A stretch of DNA of 64,000 nt from Petrosia ficiformis (GCA_947044365.1 OX345647.1:3722501-3786500); one strand, 5' to 3'; positions 1 through 16,300 are shown, numbered from the stretch's first letter. Numbers and translations are program-made. Notes: generated by a model from the sequence alone, not told the origin.

Positions 1-3000
1 TGGGGCAGATGTACACTGTAAAATCAGTGGTTGTACTGATCATTATGCTATGAATGAAGAAGAAGCCATGGAAACAACAAGACATATTGTATCTTCACTT
101 AATATGAAGAAAAACCAAACTGTCAACAGAATTAGTTCAAGTATGTCATATTATGTATGATAAGCTCATGTGGTTATAACAGTGTGTATAAGATTGTCAG
201 TGTGTCAAACTGTGCATAATAAGTACATGTGCTTGTACTATGGATAATATGTACACGTACTTGTGCTATGGATAATAAGCACATGTGGTTATTACAGTGT
301 GTATAAGATTGTCAATAGACCCAGTGTGTCGTACTGTGGATAATACATACATGTGCTTGTACTATGGATAATATGTACATGTGCTTGTACTATGGATAAT
401 AAGCACATGTGGTTATTACAGTGTGCATAAGATTGTCAATAGACCCAGTGTGTCGTACTGTGGATAATACATACATGTGCTTGTACTATGGATAATATGT
501 ACATGTGCTTGTATTATGGATAATAAGCTCATGTGGTTATAACAGTGTGCATAAGATTGTCAATAGACCCAGTGTGTCATACTGTGGATAATACATACAT
601 GTGCCTGTACTATGGATAATATGTACATGTGCTTGTATTATGGATAATAAGCACATGTGGTTATAACAGTGTGTATAAGATTGTCAATAGACCCAGTGTG
701 ACTGTAGATAATAAGTACATGTAGTTACAACCAGTGTTCAAATATTTAGAGTAGTGGTTGGATTTTACATTGTATTTAGTACTGTTTATCAAGTTTATAC
801 TTAATTCTGTATTAGTAGCCTATTTACATACGGTATACATGTATATATATGTATGTACTATCTGAGAGGTGGTTAATTCATCTGAGTGGTGGTTAATTCA
901 TGCTAAGTGGTAGATATTCCTGACCAGTGTGGATAGAACACTGTATAATAGTGTGAAAAAGTGACAACCACTGCTAAGTAATACGTAACTTAACATTTAA
1001 TTCAATAAGTCACCAACCAGATCAAGACATTTTAAAATCACCTAATTGAATAGACTAGCTCAGTAGTACTGTATACTTACAAAGTGACTAAAGGTCATTC
1101 ACGTTCACCATGACCTCAGAAAAATGTTTATAACTTTAGTTTGGATTGACCAACAATCTTTTTACCTGCACTTTTTTCATATACATGTAATTATCCTTCC
1201 CGTTCTTTTTTTATGTGTGTCAAATTTCAATCCATTGCTTCATTATTGAGATACAGTATAATCATGTATTAACCTTATGACATTAAACTACACACTATAT
1301 TACATATAAAGTCATCACATCGTAATTTTGAGGTCATTGTGAATGTGAACAGACTCCAATAAAGGTTCAGTATAGACCATTCAATATAATACAGTAAAAT
1401 ACTTGAGCATTACTGTATGTGTATTAGTATGATAATAATAACCACTGTAATTGGTTGACTGGATCAATATTTGCCAACAGATTTTATTATGGTAAAGAAA
1501 GTTTCAGCGCAAGGTACTTCTTCTTCGAAGAAGGCCCTTGTGCCGAAATGTTCTTTGCAAGAATAAATTATTGTGTTAATATTAAGTTCAAGAAACCTCC
1601 ACTATGAATGCAGTAAATCTAGTTTATCAAATTATTAGTTATAGTTATCATTGTGGTTAATATTAGTGGTTTTTAACTAAAAGTGCTCATTATCACCCAA
1701 TTTCTGTTTTAGTTAATTATTACAGGTGACCTGTAATTTAGTAACTAAATGTTAGTTTTAGTTATAACTATAACGACACTAATGTGTATGTATGTGTACT
1801 GTACTATACTATGAGCATACTACTATAAAGGTCATTCATATTTACTATGACCTCAGAAAAATGCATAACTTGAGTTTCAATGACCAACTTTTCACATGTA
1901 CCGTTATCCCTCCAGTTCTTTTTTTATGTTGTGTGTTGAATTTCAATCCATTGCTTTGTTATTTAGTTACAGTATAATCATGTATTAACCTTGTGATATT
2001 AAACTACACTATCATGGTTTTTTCTAGGGGAGGGGTGGGAAGAGGAGGAATCTTCCCCGCTGTCTTTCCCCTCTTCAGATTAGTATAATAATATTATACT
2101 ACATGTGTGCACCACATGCATGTACACTTAAGACCATCCCTGAGATTTGTTGATTTAGGTTCTTATAGTATATATCTTCCCCCCTTCAAACATCTTCTAG
2201 AAAAACCCCTAACTATAGTACATATAAAGTCATTACATCCTAATTTTGAGGTCATCATGAACGTGAACAGACTTTAGTATTATCAACTTTTTGTTTTGTA
2301 ACTTATACAATACTAGTGTTACTTGTAATGATTACAACTATATTCTGTAATAATAACCACACGCACATACACATACACACAAACATACATGATATACAAT
2401 ACTAGTGTTATTTCTAATGATATAACCACACATACATACGCACACACAAACATACATGCACACAAACATACACCCACATATACACACAGTACTACTTACG
2501 TTGTCACAAACACTTTAATCACCATTATTTTTTGTTTTACAAATAATGCCATACTATTCTTTAAAAGGGTGTTCTGATTACTCACTCCCTACTTGAGTGG
2601 GTTGAGAGTATGGAAAGTGTTGAACTATCACACATTAGGGTATTTAAATCTTTTTTTACTATTACTATACATGTAGCTACAAAACCATAATAGATAATTC
2701 CTGTTTCTTCAAGAAATAAACTGAAAAATATTTATATTCCGTGTATGGTGAATATGTTGTCATGTAATGTTTCATTTAATTACTCATTAATTATTGTTTA
2801 AACAGCACTTACACTATTATGTAATTATTGCCGTAAACAATAATTATTAGTATTTACGTATATAGTAATAATAATATTAATTGGGGCGAAGCCCCACACT
2901 AGTCGAGAATCTTGCTTGATTGCTTGCGTACGTATGTCTTTTTCTCCCGCGGGGACCACTTGGCCCCAGGCAGGGTGAAATAGCTTTAACTAATTAATAG

Positions 3001-4329
3001 GCGTGTACTACTTCGCCCCCACAATGTTTTACATTCATCTAGTAGTAATAGTATATGTGGGTAGGTACATGTAGGTAGGTAGGTAGGTAGGTAGGTAGGT
3101 AGGTAGGTGGGTAGGTAGGTAGGCACATGTAGGTAGGTAGGTAGGTAGGTACATGTAGGTAGGTAGGTATGGATACATGTACGTAGGTAAGTAGATAGGT
3201 AGGTCAGTAGGTAGGTAGGTAGGTAGGTAGGTAGGTAGGTAGGTAGGTAGGTAGGTAGGTAGGCACATGTAGGTAGGTAGGTAGGTAGGTACATGTAGGT
3301 AGGTAGGTATGGATACATGTACGTAGGTAAGTAGATAGGTAGGTCAGTAGGTGGGTAGGTAGGTAGGTAGGTAGGTAGCTAGGTAGCTAGGTAGGTAGGC
3401 ACATGTAGGTAGGTAGGTAGGTAGGTACATGTAGGTAGGTAGGTATGGATACATGTACGTAGGTAGGTAGGTATAGATACATGTACATAGGTAAGTAGAT
3501 AGGTAGGTCAGTAGGTGGGTAGGTAGGTAGGTAGGTAGGTAGGTAGGTATATGTAGGTAAGTAGGTAGGTAAGTAGGTAGGTAGGTAGGTAGGTAAGTAG
3601 GTAGATAGGTAGGTAGGTAGGTAGGTAGGTAGGTAGGTAGGTAGGTAGGTAGGTAGGTAGGTAGGTAGGTAGATAGGTAGGTATAGATACGTAGGTACAT
3701 GTAGGTAGGTAGGTAGGTATATAGGTAAGTACGTAGGTAGGTAGGTAGGTAGGTAGGTAGTGTGATTTTAACATTGGTCAGATTATAAATTGGATCACAA
3801 TCTGTGGAATTGTTTGATAATTTCTACACTCCTGTGTTCACTGACTGGAATTCCATAGCCATTGAACATATGGTAGACTTCCATTTGTAGTACATGTAGC
3901 CCTACAACAGGAATTGTTGTGTTGATGTACATGGATTCTCCTGTATGTATGTAATAGTGCATGTAACTGTACATGTACACATGTCCTATAGTATGTAGCT
4001 GTACATGTACACATGTCCTATAGTATGTAGCTGTACATGTACATATGTCCTATAGTATGTAGCTGTACATGTACATATGTAGATATACATATACATATGT
4101 CCTATAGTATGTAGCTATACATGTACATATGTCCTATAGTGTGTAGCTGTACATGTACATATGTCCTATAGTATGTAGCTGTACATGTACATATGTCCTA
4201 TAGTGTGTAGCTGTACATGTACATATGTCCTATAGTATGTAGCTGTACATGTACATATACCCTATAGTGTGTAGCTGTACATCCTGAGGCAACTCTCATT
4301 TTTCATTTTTCCATTGTCTCAGGTGTTTG

Positions 4330-4373
<44 letters not shown>

Positions 4374-7300
4374 TCAGATAACATATGTACATATGTCCTA
4401 TAGTATGTAGCTGTACATGTACATGTATGTCCTATAGTATGTAGCTGTACATGTACATATGCCCTATAGTGTGTAGCTTTACATGTACATATGTCCTATA
4501 GTATGTAGCTGTACATGTACATATGCCCTGTAGCATAAAGCATTATTTATCAGAATTATTAGAATTATATTATGATTAATGTAGTTGTACAATTTGACTT
4601 ATAAGAATTATAATGTCTGTTCACGTACATGTACATTCACGTGGCCTCAATATTTGTATGTGATGATGTTATATGTAATATAGTATATAGTTTAATGTCA
4701 TGATTATACTGTAACTCATTAATGAAGCAATGGATTGAAATTTCACATACACAATAAAGAACGGTAAGGATAATTATATGAAAATGGTGCAGATAAAAGG
4801 ATTGTTGGACGATTCAAAATAATGTCAAAATTATTCTGAGGACAAGATGAAGATAAATGACCTTAGTTCTGATATAATGTAGTAGCGTAACTGTACATCC
4901 TTTATAGGAATTATGTTATGTATAATCACTATAGTGTAACCATACATGTGTGGAAGTCATGTACATGTGTAGTGTAAGCAGATGTACATACATGTACATG
5001 TACATATGACATGTACATGTCTACATGTATTTGATTGTGTATATTAAACATAAGTAGTGTAAGCAGATGTACATACATGTACATATAACATGTAAATGTG
5101 TTTAATATACATGTACATGTGTAGTGTAAGCAGATGTACATACATGTACATATAACATGTAAATGTGTTTGATTGTGTATATATACATGTACATGTGTAG
5201 TGTAAGCAGATGTACATATATGTACATACATGTAGTACATCTGTATACACTGTATGTGTACATATGTACATAACTGTACATGTGTTTACAAATGTTTATA
5301 TATCATGTCATACATTCTTATTTATAAGGAAGTTTAAAAATTTAATTATGATTTCCTTCTCCGTGTAATATTAGTATAATTATACTATATACTAGTATGT
5401 CCTGTATTATAAACTAATACTTGTTTATATGCATGTTTGTATAGCAATAGATTGGACATTTGATGAATATAATAATTATATGTATATATATGAGACTCTG
5501 GTCTTCCTGTATCGGCTGTAAGAATACAGTTAATATAATATACAAATTTTTGATTTCGTCTTGCTATATATAATATAATATATATAATTATATACATATA
5601 TATATATATATATATATAATTATATTATATATATATATACATGTATATATATATATATAATATTATAATTATCAATTATTATTGTCGTCATCAATATAAA
5701 TTCATAATTATTATAATTATAATAATATTATCAATTATTGTTGTCATCATCAATATAAATTTATAATTGTTATAATTATAATAATATTATCAATTATTAT
5801 TGTCATCATCAATATAAATTTATAATTATTATAATTATAATTATTATTATAACACAAGTCTTGTATTTACAATGTATTCTTACACTCAGCAATATTCATC
5901 TGTTGATAGACATAATTATGTGTATTTATGTCATTATTGAAGTCCCTATTAGTGATAATGTGTTTATTTAATTCACTAACTCAATATAACACTAATTATA
6001 TTTCATCTTACAGAACTTCCATTATACAATTGCTCAATAGAAGACATGGCTTCTCTAATACCTATTAGTACTGAACAACAAAGATGGCCTATCATGGAAG
6101 TAAGAGCTGTAATAATTAAAGCTTTCCTCCTTTCTATCTATCTGTCCGTCTAATAGTGTTGTTTTACTTCACTATAACTAAAACCTCTATTGATAAGGGA
6201 TTGCGACTACTGGTTAATCAAACTGCATGTACATGTATAACTAAATTACATGTCTGTTGTAATAATTATAACTACGTAACTAATATAGAAATTAGCCAAT
6301 AATGGACACTTTTAATTAGTTAACAACCCATTTACTAAGCCTTTATCTAATTAAACTATAACTAAATTAAAATTTTGAGAAACTAGTCATACTATTACTA
6401 TAACTAAAACTAAAACTAGTTATTGTCAAATTAAAACAACACTACTGTCTAACTGTCTCTCTATTTATGTCTGTACGTCTCTTTGTCTCTCAGTCTCTGT
6501 CTCCCTGCCTCTGTTGTTTGTTTGTCTACCTGTCTTTCTATCTATGTAAGTATGCTTCTTTGTCTCTCAGTCTCTGTCTCCCTGCCTATGTTGTTTGTTT
6601 GTCTACCTGTCTTTCTATTTACGTATGTCTGTATGTCTCTCAGTCTCTGTCTCTCAGTCTCTCTATTTTTGTTTGTCTAACTGTTTCTCTAACTGTCTCT
6701 CTATCTATGTATGTACATCTCTCTGTCTCTCAGTCTCTGTACGATCAGTATCTCTATTTAGTATACAATGTGTACACATCTAGTAATAGTAGCATATTAA
6801 ATGAGCATTATCTTAGTGATAAACTTTGTTAACCTATATTTCAAATATCATTTATTCTGCTCCAATTCATTAGGTGCTAACTGCATCTTTCTCATCCATA
6901 TGTCATATAATACGATACATGTACATGTACATGTACATACAGCTACATGTATACATATACATGTATACTTCTGTTAATCAGTACCAAACCATCTGTCATC
7001 TCATCTCAATTTACTTTTATATTTCTCATACGAATCTATCTATTTATCTATTATAAGATTTTTATATATTCATACACAGATCCTAGCCAGAATATGCGAT
7101 GGTAGTGGATTTCACTCTTTCAAAGACAAATTTGGTGAAAATTTAATTTGTGGATATGCTAGAATAGATGGGTAAGTGAGATCCCTTTCCGTGTATCTAG
7201 TAAGCACATAGCAATCATTGCTACCTGCCATTTTGAGTGTCAGTGTAATGTCTATCCAGAAGTATCCAAACATTTTCTGGGAGATGCAAGAAAGAATTTT

Positions 7301-10300
7301 GATTGAAAGTTGCAATGTATATATACAACTTGTCAGTATGCATAAGGACATCTTTGAAAAACTGGACATTTGAAAATCAGAAATTTAATTGCCCAAACTT
7401 AATCACTGATCTTCCTCCAAACACTTCCTATTCAGCCAATTTATATATATGAGTAACTAGCTGACTAGGAGTAACATTAACTTCTTGATAACTAATTTTT
7501 TCTTTATGTCCTGACAAATGGACATGTTAAAAACACAACTGATTCTGTTCCATGACTGTTGCTAGTGAAGTACTTCAAACCTAACTGTACAATTGAGGTA
7601 GCAGTTGCTATAGCATCAACCACTGGTTCCAAGCAAAATAGTCACTTACTAGCTCCACCTATTTCAAGTGATGTGCTGTGTACGTAATTCAAGCATGCTA
7701 GAAATAGTTAAATAGCATGATATGTACCAATAACTGATACCACTCCGATATTTCATTCTTTTAATGAAAATGAGCCTTTTCTCAATAATTATGATATCAA
7801 TTAATGATGCTATAATCACAGGAAATTACATTATTGGTACACGTTTTACAATATCAGTTACATCTTTCAGAAATAACCGATGCTAATACTAAAAATAATG
7901 GCTGATAATGACTGATTACCGATCTCATTATCAGTGCATCACTGAAAATCATTAATTTCGCACCACAAGTCTGGTTTTCATAGTCATGTGATACATATAC
8001 CATAACTACCATCAATTAAGCATTATTTATACACAAAGAGAGTCCATTGAATATTCGAGTTCACATAATGTTTTATTTGTTGTCTTAGTAAACAATAAAT
8101 TGTAAACCCTTTCAAGTGAATAACAATAATTAGTATTTAATAGCATAGTAATTATGAATATCCTTGTTTACTAAATAATATTAGCATTTATTTGTATTCT
8201 CTATGCTATTATTAATTATAGATGTGTAGGTATATCTTAAAAGCCTACGTATGTCACTGAAATGTGAATCTTGTAAATAGACACAATATATATTAATAAA
8301 TACAACTAAGTGTGTATTGATAATGGATCTATTTAGGAAGTTAGGCCCCTTGTTTACTATGTGTATATATATGCTATAGAATGATACAATTATATTAATT
8401 TAATTACTATTCAAATTATCATGGATTTTAAGGAGGGGAGGGGATTAGCCTCATACCCAGGCTTTAAAGAGATAAAGATCCTGAATTCAATTGTTTTCCC
8501 AATCGCTAATTAATGTTTTAATTTCCCAGATATCTTGGGCCTCCATTAACTATTGAAGTTATTTTATTTCAGCAAATAGGTATTATAATCAATATGGTGG
8601 CTAGTTTTGATCAAGTAGTCTCTATTCCGTACTTTACCTTTGATCTTTTGATCTTATTCTAAACCAAGAGCAGATCTTGGCTTTGTTATTGTGTGCATTG
8701 CTGTACATGTTAATTAGGGCATATCTCTTTTTCTCCTCCATCTTAAGAACCCGGCCTGTTTCCTAAGGGGGAACTGACCTTTAGGGAGTGGGAATGCAGG
8801 TCCCACCCTTACTTATGAAACTTTGATGGAGTGTTAGTAGGGCTATAACTAATGTGCTGAGAAACACAATTGGGTTTTTAGCTTAGAGCACCCCTTGATA
8901 TGATTTTAGGGTTCAAATCCTGAAGTCTGTTCACGTTCATGGTGAGCTCACTACTTCATATGTAATATAATGTATAGTTTAATGTCATATGATTATACTA
9001 TAACTCAATAATGAAACAATGGATTGAAATTTGACATACAACATAAAAAAGAACGGGAAGGATAATTATATCAAAATGGTACAGATAAAAGAATTGTTGG
9101 ACATTCCAAACTAAAGCTATGAAAGTTATTTTAAAGACAAGGTGAACATCATTAACATTATGTAGAGCTATGACTAAAAACAATTACATGTAATTGGCTT
9201 TATAGTTTATCCTGGCTTGATAGTAGTAGGAGCTTATGAGTGGTGAAACCACAAAGGAGCATCCAACTGCAGTACCTGGTGATAATATATATAGACCTTG
9301 ATAACTGAGATTATTCATATCTCTTGTTTATTATTCTCTTTAACCAGTTAATATTATTGTACAGGGGGAGTGTTTTACTGACCCAGTATAGCATTACCCA
9401 CACAAAATTCCTTATATGGAAAGTTTTGTAAATAAAATTTGACATTCACAGGGTTGGACGATCTTTCGTAGTTTCACCGCTCATAAGTTCCTGATAGTAA
9501 GGGTTAAAATCGTAGCTGATTATGGCCTCTTTCTTAGTAATCTAGATCATTGTTTTGTATAACATAGCATATTGTGTAATTGCTGCATGACATCCCAGTT
9601 CTTTCATAAACAGAAAACTAAGAAATTTTAAATAATTGAATTTGTAATGAATGTAAATATTTGAATACACTTAATTTAATTAACATGTAGTTTTAAATAT
9701 TAATTAAGTGTTTATTTCACACACTTACTTAAAGCCATAGACATGCCTAATTTGATGTCTAGTGAAAACATTTATAATACGTCAGTCTGCTATAGAAATA
9801 ATTATCCATCTTTGTGTGGTGACAGAGTTAATATTATAGATGAAGAACTTGCCTTAGATAGGACATATGACAGAGGGTTTCATTTAGGGTGGGGTGGGGT
9901 GGTGGCTCATTAATAGGTATAGTGCAATAACCCTATACCCTTAGATATGACATATGACAGAGGGTTTTATTTAGGGTGGGGTGAGGTGGTGGCTCACCAA
10001 TAGGCATAGTGCAATAACCCCTAGATATGACATATAACAGAGGGTTTCATTTAGGGTGGGGTGGGGTGGTGGCTCACCAATAGGCATAGTGCAATAATCC
10101 TATACCCCTAGATATGACATATGACAGAGGGTTTTATTTAGGGTGGGGTGAGGTGGTGGCTCACCAATAGGCATAGTGCAATAACCCCAAGATATGACAT
10201 ATAACAGAGGGTTTCATTTAGGGTGGGGTGGGGTGGTGGCTCACCAATAGGCATAGTGCAATAACCCTATACCCCTAGTAATGACATATGACAGAGGGTT

Positions 10301-13300
10301 TCATTTAGGGTGGGGTGGGGTGGTGGCTCACCAATAGACATAGCGCAGTACCCTGTACCCCTAGATATGACATATGACAGAGGGTTTTATTTAGGGTGGG
10401 GTGGGGTGGTGGCTCACCAATAGGCATAGTGCAATAACCCTATACCCCTAGTAATGACATATGACAGAGGGTTTCATTTAGGGTGGGGTGGGGTGGTGGC
10501 TCACCAATAGACATAGCGCAGTACCCTGTACCCCTAGATATGACATATGACAGAGGGTTTTATTTAGGGTGGGGTGGGGTGGTGGCTCACCAATAGACAT
10601 AGTGCAGTACCCTGTACCCCTAGATATGACATATGACAGAGGGTTTTATTTAGGGTGGGGTGGGGTGGTGGCTCACCAATAGACATAGCGCAGTACCCTG
10701 TACCCCTAGATATGACATATGACAGAGGGTTTCATTTAGGGTGGGGTGGGGTGGTGGCTCACCAATAGGCATAGCGCAGTACCCTGTACCCCACCCTGAA
10801 GTCATGTTTGATGTTTATACTTCAGTCTGTCATGTAATTGTAAACTTGTATGTAAGTATGTAATTGTGATCTTTATGATATTAAAGTTAAGATCATTGTA
10901 AAGAACTTGTTAATGTTCCTTAGTTCATTTAGGGGGAGGGGCCTCGCTAATAGGCATAGCATAATCCTATACATCACTCCACCCCTAAATCCTGAAGTCT
11001 TTCAAATTTAATTTTTACTCCACCTGACGTATTTCTAAATGAAGTCATGTTTGATGTCTCTACTTCAGTCTGTCATGTAATTTGTAAACTTATAATTAGG
11101 ATCTTTATGATAATAAAGTTAAAGGTCATTCACGTTCACCTTGTTCTCAGGAAAATGTTCATAACTTTAGTTTAGAATGACCAGCAATCGTTTTACCTGT
11201 ACCATTTTCATATCATTATCTTTCCCGTTATTTTTTTGTGTATGTCAAATTTCAATCCATTGCTTCATTATTGAGTTACAGTATAATCATGTATTAATCT
11301 TATGACATTAAACTATACACTATAGTACATATAAAGTCATCACATCATAATTTTGAGGACATCATGAATATGAACAGACTTTAATAACATCAGTAAACCA
11401 CTTATAGTTGGAGTTAATGGATCGTGTTTCAAATTTTTATGTGCGTAACACTGCTATTAAAATGAGATCATGATACTAACGAGAGCTTAATAGAGCATTC
11501 ATGAATATGATGTCATTGTTTATTTAGGTATGTGTAGATTAGCTCTGAGCTGTAACATTGTTGAAATAGCTAGACAATAACAAACAGGTCATGTTGCTAT
11601 TTAAGGTTGAAAGTCTATTAATTGAATGATAGTACAGGATGGGAAGTCTATTGAGGTCACAATGGATATTATGTAATGCTTGTACGATATTATGTAATGC
11701 TTATACAATATTATGTAATGCTTGTATACATATTATGTATATATATATATATATGATATTTTAGTGTGACATAATAATTTTAAGAATTAGAGTAGTAAAG
11801 TTTACTGAAAATAATTATATAATTCAGACTGGGGTCAAATACGTCATGTGATAGTATTTAATATACTTGACAAATACTAATTTGTATAATTACTTTTTGT
11901 GATGTATTACAATTACTAATATGTTGAAGTATTTCAAATACAATTTTGAATACTTATTAACAAAACTTCATGAAAGGACGGTGTATATATCAAGTATTTA
12001 GCATTTTGAAATACATTTTGAAATACATTTTCAGTGTATTTCAGTTACAAACTTGTTATTTCATAAATCAAAAATACAAATACTTTTTAAAAGTATTTAA
12101 ATACAAATACTGAAGTGACCCCAAGTCTGAAAGTTGACATACACAAAAAGGACGGGAAGGATAATTATATGAAAATGGCACAGATAACATGATTGTTGGC
12201 CATTCCAAACTATAGTTATGAACATATTTATGAGGTCACGGTGAATGTGAATGACTTTTAAATTATATTTATAGTTTTGTTAATATTATGCTTACTAAAA
12301 GTGCTCAGTTTTCAATTCTAGTTATTACACTAAACCCAAGTTTACGTAATTAAAGTCACAGTGTATTCATATATAGGATTTTATAGTACATCTACAACAT
12401 CAGGGACTTATATACATTTATTTGTAAGTAAATTTTAATCTTAAAATCTAAATTGCAAGTGAAATATAGTCTCAAATAGCAGCTAGAACTATAGTAGTAA
12501 TAATAGTACATAATGGTCTTCCTTTGAAATTGGCTGACAAGAATTTAATACAACAACTTTCTGTCAAACTATGGAGTTATAATGATAAAATGATTTTACA
12601 CTATTTTTCTCGTCAGCCATCTAATCTATTGTGGGATTCACCTTTTGAAATTGTTAAAACCAAAACCACCACATGTTCATGTATAGTAATAATACAGCAG
12701 AGTTTTTGATAAGTTTTGAAGTATAGGCCAAATTTGGTTAGTGTGTGTGCCATTTGCTGTGTAAACTAATCATTATCCTCTGTGTCCTAATTGTCATTAT
12801 AAACTGGACACCTGGACAGGATACATGATCATACAACACATTATTCAGTAGGATATGATTTAAATAATAGTATTGCGTATTGCTACCTAAAATATCATGA
12901 TACGATAAGTATCACGATATTTGAAATTATAAAATGTAAATTAATGTCCTATTTGATTGTATTTGTCAGGAAATAGTAAAAGAAATCAATTAAAGTTATA
13001 CACACTGGATTGTTATAATTGCTTTTAGGTATATATAAAATTATAAAAATGGAAAAAAAACAGGTTTACTAAACTGTCCACTCCAGTATATCGTTACACC
13101 CAAAAGCTAGTAATATAATATAAATATATTTATTCTACGTTCACTGATCGGGAATTTAGCGACTAGTCAGCCACCTTGTTTCAGTATAACACACAGGATG
13201 CTTCCTGGACTAATGAAGTAATTCCATTGAGCCACACTGGGCTCTAAGATGGTAGAAGTCTTCTTTTTGATATGATGGTTCTTTTAAATTGTTCTTTATT

Positions 13301-16300
13301 ACACCTGATCGTTCAGAAGTATTCCAAAATGCTAATAATGTATCGTGATATTGAATGAAAATATTGATATTTTGATATTTCAATACATATCATACATCAC
13401 TAATATTCATAGTCAGTATCTGTCGCTATTTCATTATAATTAATTTATATATGTTTAAATTATCTTCCTTATTTATTTTATAACTCATTCCAATATCCTG
13501 TGCTCTGTGTACCTCTATAATTAGTTCTATTTCTACCTGCCACCTACTCCCAGCACATGTGTCAGTGTAGGATGAAGTATATTCCTTGTGTACATGTAGT
13601 ACCGCATGTATGATATACTCGCTGTGTACATGTACGATATATACTCCCTGTATACATGTAATACTACTGTAAGATAAATTATATGTACATGTAGTACCTA
13701 CCACTTGTATGATATACTTCCTTGTTTAATCACCTGTAATGTACTAGCTGTGTACATGTATTACCATGTGTACGATATACTCCCTGTGTACATGTACATG
13801 TATTACTCTCTGTGTACATGTATTACTGTAGGATAGATTATACTCACTGTCTACATGTAGTACCACGTACCTGTAATGTACTAGCTGTCTACATGTGGTA
13901 CCACGTACCTGTAATGTACTAGCTGTCTACATGTGGTACCACGTACCTGTAATGTACTAGCTGTCTACATGTGGTACCACGTACCTGTAATGTACTAGCT
14001 GTCTACATGTGGTACCACCTGTCATTATGTACATGTAATACCACATGTACATGTACGATATATACTCCCTGTATACATGTAATACTATATAATCACTATG
14101 TACATGTAGTACCTACCACTTGTATGATATACTTCCTTGTTTAATCACCTGTAATGTACTAGCTGTGTACATGTATTACCATGTGTACGATATACTCCCT
14201 GTGTACATGTACATGTATTACTCTCTGTGTACATGTATTACTGTAGGATAGATTATACTCACTGTCTACATGTAGTACCACGTACCTGTAATGTACTAGC
14301 TGTCTACATGTGGTACCACGTACCTGTAATGTACTAGCTGTCTACATGTGGTACCACCTGTCATTATGTACATGTAATACCACATGTACATGTACGATAT
14401 ATACTCCCTGTATACATGTAATACTATATAATCACTATGTACATGTAGTACCTACCACTTGTATGATATACTTCCTTGTTTAATCACCTGTAATGTACTA
14501 GCTGTGTACATGTATTACCATGTGTACGATATACTCCCTGTGTACGTGTACATGTATTACTCTCTGTGTACATGTATTACTCTTTGTGTACATGTAGTAT
14601 CTCCTGTAATGTACTAGCGGTAGTACCACCTGTATGATATACTTTCTTGTTTACATGTAGTATCCCCTGTAATGTACTCACCTGTGTACATGTACATGTA
14701 TATGTATTCTGTAGGATGTAATACCATCTGTACGATATGTACATGTAGGAACCCTGTACAAGAAGTATAGTGTACAGGTGGTACTACATGTAGTATATCA
14801 TACAGATGGTCACCTGTGTGATAAACTCTTTCTCTATATTATATATAATTATAATTATAATTATAATTATATATATTACTGGTATATTAATATACATGTA
14901 TGTACATGTACGTATTACCTGTTTAATATACTAGTACAACCTGTATAATATACTAGACAAGTATACACAATAAAGACAACATTATCAAGAACCTGTTGTC
15001 TTTATTGTACACAACAAGTATAAACAATAAAGACAACATTATCAAGAACTTGTTGTCTTTATTGTACAGAACAAGTTACACAATAAGGACAACATTATCA
15101 AGAACTTGTTTTTCTTATATTGTATAATAAAGACAACAAGTTGACAGAACGTACCCATTATCATGACATTATCATTAACCTAATATTCTTTAAAATGTTG
15201 TTTCCTTATCAAAATTAAACTTCCTATAATTAATGTTCATTTTTAATTTCCTATTAATGGACATGTGCATGTGGTATTGTGATGTAACCTACTTAGTCCT
15301 TTACTTCCATCTCTAATGTATTTCAGATAGGAAATAAATAGTCATGGTTGCATCCTTTCCTCAATTTGTTAGAATGTTATATTATCTACAATTAATACAA
15401 AGTATTAAACTATTTTGATCCAGAGATCCAAGCATTATAAACTTCATAGGTAAATAATAAATGCATTATTCATGAGAGACAGAGACACAGAGAGAGTGAC
15501 AGTGACGAACAGAGACAGAGATAGACAGACAGAAACGAAGAGGCAGAGACAGAGAGACATAGACAAAGACAGACACATAGAGTGAGTGACAGACAGAGTA
15601 GACAGACAGAAACGGAAAGGCAGAGACAGAGACAGAAAGACAGAGACAGACAGACATACAGAGGCAGACAGACAGAGGCAGACAGACAGAGACAGACAGA
15701 CAGTGGCAGACAGAATGAGACAGAGGCAGACAGAAAGAGACAGACACAAAGAGACAGACAGACAGACAGAAGTAGACAGACAGAGACAGACTGAGGCAGA
15801 TAGAGACAGACAGAAAGAGACAGACAGACAGAAGTAGACAGACAGAGACAGACTGAGGCAGATAGAGACAGACAGAAAGAGACAGACAGACAGACAGACA
15901 GAGCCAGACAGGCAGAGACAGACAGACAGAAGTAGACAGACAGAGACAGACTGAGGCAGATAGAGACAGACAGAAAGAGACAGACAGACAGACATAGACT
16001 GAGACAGATAGACAAGACAGACTGAGACAGAGGCAGACAGAGACAGAGAAAAAGACAGACAGACACATAGAATAAGGAAAAGAATTATATACTTAGTTCT
16101 ATTAATTCTTAATAAATTATATACTATTTCGTTTTTCATACAACCAAGTTGTTGATATATGGTATACTTACGCTCTGTCTATATCTCTATCTCATTCTTT
16201 GTCTCTATGTCTCTGTGTCAATAATATTGAGCTCAAATAACTTACTGGCTATGAGCAATTGTTTTATCATTTATGTTAATAAGCCATTGTCAGAAGTAAG

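Noticed and set aside
2986..3774. Minus-strand open frames of Tyr-Leu-Pro-Thr repeats
   Set aside because: They are translations of the (GTAG)n microsatellite, present in several frames at once, with no flanking coding sequence.
6467..6832. 121-codon frame rich in Leu, Ser and Cys
   Set aside because: Translation of a TCTG/TCTC repeat.
10000..10800. Regularly spaced repeats considered as a CRISPR-like array
   Set aside because: The whole 85-bp unit repeats without unique spacers, and the context is a eukaryotic intron; it is a minisatellite.
15444..16139. Long open frames on both strands (up to 231 codons)
   Set aside because: Pure (CAGA)n repeat composition gives Ser/Leu/Cys on one strand and Arg/Gln/Asp on the other; no splice or homology support.
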